Shown one piece after another: positions 61,181 to 64,000 of a stretch of 64,000 bases of DNA. The translations under genes and the position numbers were made by a program. The stretch is from CAYFPS01 sp964345075 (GTDB lineage Bacteria > CAIWAD01). Position 1 is the stretch's first letter. Every line of letters begins with the position of its first letter. The DNA is taken from positions 9,315-73,314 of the forward strand of contig CAYFPS010000014.1 of the NCBI GenBank assembly GCA_964345075.1, read 5' to 3'. Under the pieces are notes generated by a model, which was not told the origin of the DNA, made no database searches, and worked only from the letters and a program-made list of their open reading frames with translations.

Positions 61181-62008
61181 CTACTTGGTGCGCCTGCGCA
61201 CGATGTACTTGTCGGAGGCCTTCTTGCGCTTGCGCGTCTTCAGACCCTTAGCCTGCTGACCCCAGGGTGAACAGGGCTGGCGACCACCGGAGGTACGACC
61301 CTCGCCACCACCCATCGGGTGATCGACCGGGTTCATGGCCACACCACGCACGGTCGGGCGAATGCCCAGCCAGCGGCTGCGACCGGCCTTGCCGGAATTG
61401 ATGTTCATGTGCTCGGAGTTGCCCGTGCGGCCGATGGTGGCGCGGCAGTTCTCGTGAACCTTGCGAACCTCGCCGGAGGGCAGGCGCAGCAGGACGTAGC
61501 TACCGTCCTTGGCCATCACCGTGGCAGCGCTACCGGCGCCACGCACCATCTGGGCACCCTTGCCGATCTTCAGCTCGACGCAGTGAACGAATTCACCGGT
61601 GGGGATGTCCTTCAGCGCCATGCAGTGACCGACCTTGATTTCGGCACCCTGACCGGACATGACCCAGGTGTCGACCTTCAGGCCTTCCGGGGCGATGATG
61701 TAACGCTTCTCGCCATCCTTGTAGAAAAGAAGGGCAATACGCGCACTGCGATTGGGATCGTACTCGATGGCAGCGACGCGGGCGGGGATACCGTCCTTGT
61801 TGCGCTTGAAATCGATGATGCGATACTTCTGCTTGTGACCACCGCCCTTGTGGCGGCAGGTGATGCGACCGGTATTGTTACGGCCGCCCGTGCTCTTCTT
61901 CGTCCGGACGAGGGACTTCTCGGGAGTCGACTTCGTGATTTCATCGAAGCTTGCTCCACTGCGGAAACGCTGTCCGGGCGTGTTGGGCTTGTACTGCTTC
62001 AAAGCCAT
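61181..62008 (-). CDS. rplB: 50S ribosomal protein L2
   Basis: The 275-residue protein carries the L2 signature around its peptidyl-transferase contact, RGVAMNPVDHPMGGGEGRTS, with GRNNTGRITCRHKGGGHKQK near the N-terminus. It follows rplW in standard S10-operon order. Confidence 0.98.
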   Translation of the reverse strand: MALKQYKPNTPGQRFRSGASFDEITKSTPEKSLVRTKKSTGGRNNTGRITCRHKGGGHKQKYRIIDFKRNKDGIPARVAAIEYDPNRSARIALLFYKDGEKRYIIAPEGLKVDTWVMSGQGAEIKVGHCMALKDIPTGEFVHCVELKIGKGAQMVRGAGSAATVMAKDGSYVLLRLPSGEVRKVHENCRATIGRTGNSEHMNINSGKAGRSRWLGIRPTVRGVAMNPVDHPMGGGEGRTSGGRQPCSPWGQQAKGLKTRKRKKASDKYIVRRRTK

Positions 62009-62024
62009 TGTTCGTCCTCGCTTC

Positions 62025-62312
62025 CTACAGTCCTTCGACCAGGTCGATACGATCGCCAGCCTTCAGGGTGACAACCGCCTTCTTCCAGCTCGCGCGGCGA
62101 CCGGCATGTGCGCCCATGCGCTTCATCTTGCCGCGAACATTCACCGTGCGCACCGAAAGGACACCCACGCCGAACTTCTTCTCGACCGCCTGCTTGATTT
62201 CAATCTTGTTGGCTTCCTTGACGACGGCGAAGACCATCTGGTTCTTCTCGTCCTGCAGGGTCACCGACTTCTCCGACAGAATCGGATGAATCAGCACGTG
62301 CTTCTCAGCCAC
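62025..62312 (-). CDS. rplW: 50S ribosomal protein L23
   Basis: The 95-residue protein contains HPILSEKSVTLQDEKNQMVF, VEKKFGVGVLSVRTVNVRGK and the C-terminal AVVTLKAGDRIDLVEGL, typical of L23, the docking site for trigger factor and SRP. The GTG start at 62312 lies inside the end of rplD (8-base overlap), with GGAGG upstream. Confidence 0.97.
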   Translation of the reverse strand: MAEKHVLIHPILSEKSVTLQDEKNQMVFAVVKEANKIEIKQAVEKKFGVGVLSVRTVNVRGKMKRMGAHAGRRASWKKAVVTLKAGDRIDLVEGL

Positions 62313-62937
62313 CGTAGACCTCCTTCAGCAGGCTGATGGCGCTCTTCTGAATCACCAGGACCTCGCTGTTGACGATGTCGCGCACGCTGGGCTGATCGGC
62401 CGGCTTCAATTCCAGCTTGTAAATGTTGCGGGCGCTGAGGTAGAGGTTGTTGTCCGGGGCACCGGTCAGAACCAGAACGCGCTTGCCGGCCAGATCAAAG
62501 GCCTTGAGCAGGGCGTTCATGCTGCGGGTACGGGGCGCATCGTAGGTGAAATCCTCCACCACGACGACCTTGTTCTCGCGGGCGCGGAGCGTAAGGGCGC
62601 TCTTGCGGGCCAGGAGACGGACTTTCTTGTTGACCTTCTTCTCGTAGAAGCGGGGCTCAGGACCGAAGACCGTACCACCACCCTTGTACTGGGGGGCACG
62701 GATCGTACCCTGACGGGCGTTGCCCGTACCCTTCTGACGGAAAGGCTTGCGGCCACCACCACGCACCATGGCGCGCGTGCGGCTGTCGTGAGTTCCCTGA
62801 CGCTTGGCCGTCTCTTCCGAAACCACGGAAAGATAGATGGCATGCTGGCTGGGAGCCTCGATGTTGAACAGGCTCTCCGGGAGCTGGATGCTTTCGCCGC
62901 TCTCGGTGCCGTCGATCTTGTGAATTTTCAGTTCCAC
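62305..62937 (-). CDS. rplD: 50S ribosomal protein L4
   Basis: The 210-residue protein contains RTRAMVRGGGRKPFRQKGTG and NARQGTIRAPQYKGGGTVFG, the L4 tunnel loop. L4 autoregulates the S10 operon in E. coli; whether that applies here is unknown. The start is GTG at 62937 with AGGAGG upstream. Confidence 0.98.
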   Translation of the reverse strand: MELKIHKIDGTESGESIQLPESLFNIEAPSQHAIYLSVVSEETAKRQGTHDSRTRAMVRGGGRKPFRQKGTGNARQGTIRAPQYKGGGTVFGPEPRFYEKKVNKKVRLLARKSALTLRARENKVVVVEDFTYDAPRTRSMNALLKAFDLAGKRVLVLTGAPDNNLYLSARNIYKLELKPADQPSVRDIVNSEVLVIQKSAISLLKEVYGG

Positions 62938-62946
62938 TGCTGCCTC

Positions 62947-63564
62947 CTACTTCTGGATTTCCAGAAGACCGTTGCGCGCGCCGGGAACGGCGCCCTTCAC
63001 CAGCAGCAGATTGCGCTCAACGTCAACCATGACGATGCGCAGACCACTGACCGTCACTCGCTCATTGCCGTACTGACCGGCCATGCGCATGTTGCGGAAG
63101 GTGCGCGAAGGATCCGAGGATGCACCGACGGAACCCGGTCCACGGTAGGACTCGTGCACACCGTGCGTGGCCTTGAAGCCGGAGAAATTATGCCGCTTCA
63201 TGACACCGCTGAAACCGCGACCCTTGCTGGTACCGGAGATCTTGACCTTGTCACCAGCCTTGAAAAGAGCACAGGTGACTTCGGCGCCGGGCTCCATACC
63301 CTTGAGGGCGTCGCTCTTGAACTCGCGCAGATGGCGCAGGGGCTTGACACCGGCCTTCTTCAGGTGGCCTGTCTCAGGCTTGCTCAGGCGCTTGGCCTTC
63401 GTCTCTTCGAAACCGATCTGAACGGCTTCGTATCCGTCCTTGTCCAACGAACGCACCTGCGTAACAAAGCAGGGGCCCGCCTGGATGACGGTCACAGGAA
63501 TGGCGTTTCCGGTCTCGTCAAAGACCGAAGTCATTCCCAGTTTGCGTCCCAGAATAGCACTCAT
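62947..63564 (-). CDS. rplC: 50S ribosomal protein L3
   Basis: The 205-residue protein begins SAILGRKLGMTSVFDETGNA and contains GTSKGRGFSGVMKRHNFSGF and the GSVGASSDPSRTFRNMRMAG signature, all L3. Confidence 0.98.
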   Translation of the reverse strand: MSAILGRKLGMTSVFDETGNAIPVTVIQAGPCFVTQVRSLDKDGYEAVQIGFEETKAKRLSKPETGHLKKAGVKPLRHLREFKSDALKGMEPGAEVTCALFKAGDKVKISGTSKGRGFSGVMKRHNFSGFKATHGVHESYRGPGSVGASSDPSRTFRNMRMAGQYGNERVTVSGLRIVMVDVERNLLLVKGAVPGARNGLLEIQK

Positions 63565-63575
63565 TCCCAGGCTCC

Positions 63576-63884
63576 TCAGGACTTGATTTCAATATCAACG
63601 CCCGCAGGCAACTCAAGCTTCATCAGCGCGTCGATCGTCTTGTTCGTCGCGTTGAGGATGTCGATGAGCCGCTTGTGAATGCGGGTTTCGAACTGCTCGC
63701 GGGACTTCTTGTCCACATGCGGGCTACGGTTGACCGTGACCACGCTGCGATTGGTGGGCAGCGGAATCGGGCCGGCAACGATAGCGCCACTGTCCCGGGC
63801 GGTCTTGATGATCTTCTCAGAGCTCATGTCGATCAGGTTGTGATCGTAGGCCTTGAGTCGAATGCGAATGTTGGGATTGGCCAC
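63576..63884 (-). CDS. rpsJ: 30S ribosomal protein S10
   Basis: The 102-residue protein reads IRIRLKAYDHNLIDMSSEKI and TARDSGAIVAGPIPLPTNRS, with a C-terminal LPAGVDIEIKS, all S10 (also transcription factor NusE). I chose GTG at 63884, with AGGAG 7 bases upstream; no closer ATG exists. It is the first gene of the S10 operon, directly after tuf. Confidence 0.97.
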   Translation of the reverse strand: MANPNIRIRLKAYDHNLIDMSSEKIIKTARDSGAIVAGPIPLPTNRSVVTVNRSPHVDKKSREQFETRIHKRLIDILNATNKTIDALMKLELPAGVDIEIKS

Positions 63885-63911
63885 GCTGGCTCTCCTCAAT
63901 CAGAAACAGGC

Positions 63912-63934
63912 CCGGGCGGGATTGTCCCGCCCGG
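63912..63934 (-). terminator. hairpin between tuf and rpsJ
   Basis: CCGGGCGGGA (63912-63921) and TCCCGCCCGG (63925-63934) form a perfect 10-bp stem with a 3-base loop. On the minus strand it is followed by GCCTGTTTCTG, a modest T-run, so it is a weak terminator or attenuator between tuf and the S10 operon. Confidence 0.75.
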
Positions 63935-63946
63935 ACGCAAAACGAT

Positions 63947-64000
63947 TTACTCGACGATGTCCGTCACAACGCCGGCGCCGATGGTACGACCACCTTCGCG
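63947..64000 (-). CDS. tuf: elongation factor Tu, C-terminal end (partial)
   Basis: The last 17 codons before a TAA at 63947-63949 read REGGRTIGAGVVTDIVE, the universal C-terminus of EF-Tu. The rest lies beyond the window edge. EF-Tu delivers aminoacyl-tRNA to the ribosome, and tuf commonly precedes rpsJ. Confidence 0.95.
   Translation of the reverse strand, partial: REGGRTIGAGVVTDIVE

Overview
The window reads as a piece of an uncultured Gram-negative genome bin. Three runs of exactly ten N (5102-5111, 6766-6775, 10102-10111) are scaffold joins of unknown true length, and one more junction inside infB looks chimeric. A signal-peptide beta-barrel protein of the DUF3078 type, a division cluster ending in ftsZ, and a secreted multidomain protein ending in a formylglycine-generating-enzyme (FGE) fold suggest the FCB (Fibrobacteres-Chlorobi-Bacteroidetes) neighbourhood. 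That placement is inference. Most of the window is visibly GC-rich; the first 6.4 kb looks nearer 50 percent.

Layout. (1) 1-6.4 kb is a foreign-looking segment: a large secreted protein on the plus strand, then a metallophosphoesterase and a tyrosine recombinase on the minus strand. (2) 6.5-12.6 kb, minus strand: serS, an unknown Cys-rich gene, trkA and two tandem trkH paralogues, chained by overlaps of a few bases. (3) 13-16.3 kb: a phosphofructokinase with the PPi-type signature, an IS3-family remnant, tRNA-Pro, a MerR-type regulator, a polysaccharide deacetylase and dut. (4) 16.3-27.8 kb: M16 peptidase, pnp, rpsO, ribF, truB, rbfA, infB, an L7Ae-like gene, nusA and rimP, preceded by a structured leader. 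(5) 27.9-31.5 kb: a TPR membrane protein, tRNA-Arg, a 1-kb gene-free repeat island, mscS and the DUF3078 barrel. (6) 31.6-43.4 kb: a reduced dcw cluster (mraZ, STAS, rsmH, ftsL, ftsI, murF, ftsW, murB, ftsQ, two ftsA, ftsZ) with no murE, mraY, murD, murG, murC or ddl. (7) 43.6-48.7 kb: a divergent ArsR/DUF2087 regulator, a long two-domain ThyX, rlmH and rarA. (8) 48.7-64 kb: methyltransferase, rplQ, rpoA and the full alpha, spc and S10 operons up to the end of tuf, lacking rpsD.

The genes work as a genetic-information and cell-growth block: ribosome and translation factors, RNA turnover, peptidoglycan synthesis and septation, and potassium homeostasis.

The most unusual signal is not a gene. 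The octamer GTGATACA (complement TGTATCAC) occurs 39 times by my eye count between 9.2 and 53.0 kb, where about two are expected by chance in 64 kb. It is evenly split between strands and sits inside genes in every permitted reading frame, often forcing rare codons (ATA, GTA, TCA). It is absent from the foreign left end and from the last 11 kb of ribosomal-protein genes. It behaves like a genome-wide DNA word (an uptake-sequence-like, nucleoid-binding or modification motif) that I do not recognise.
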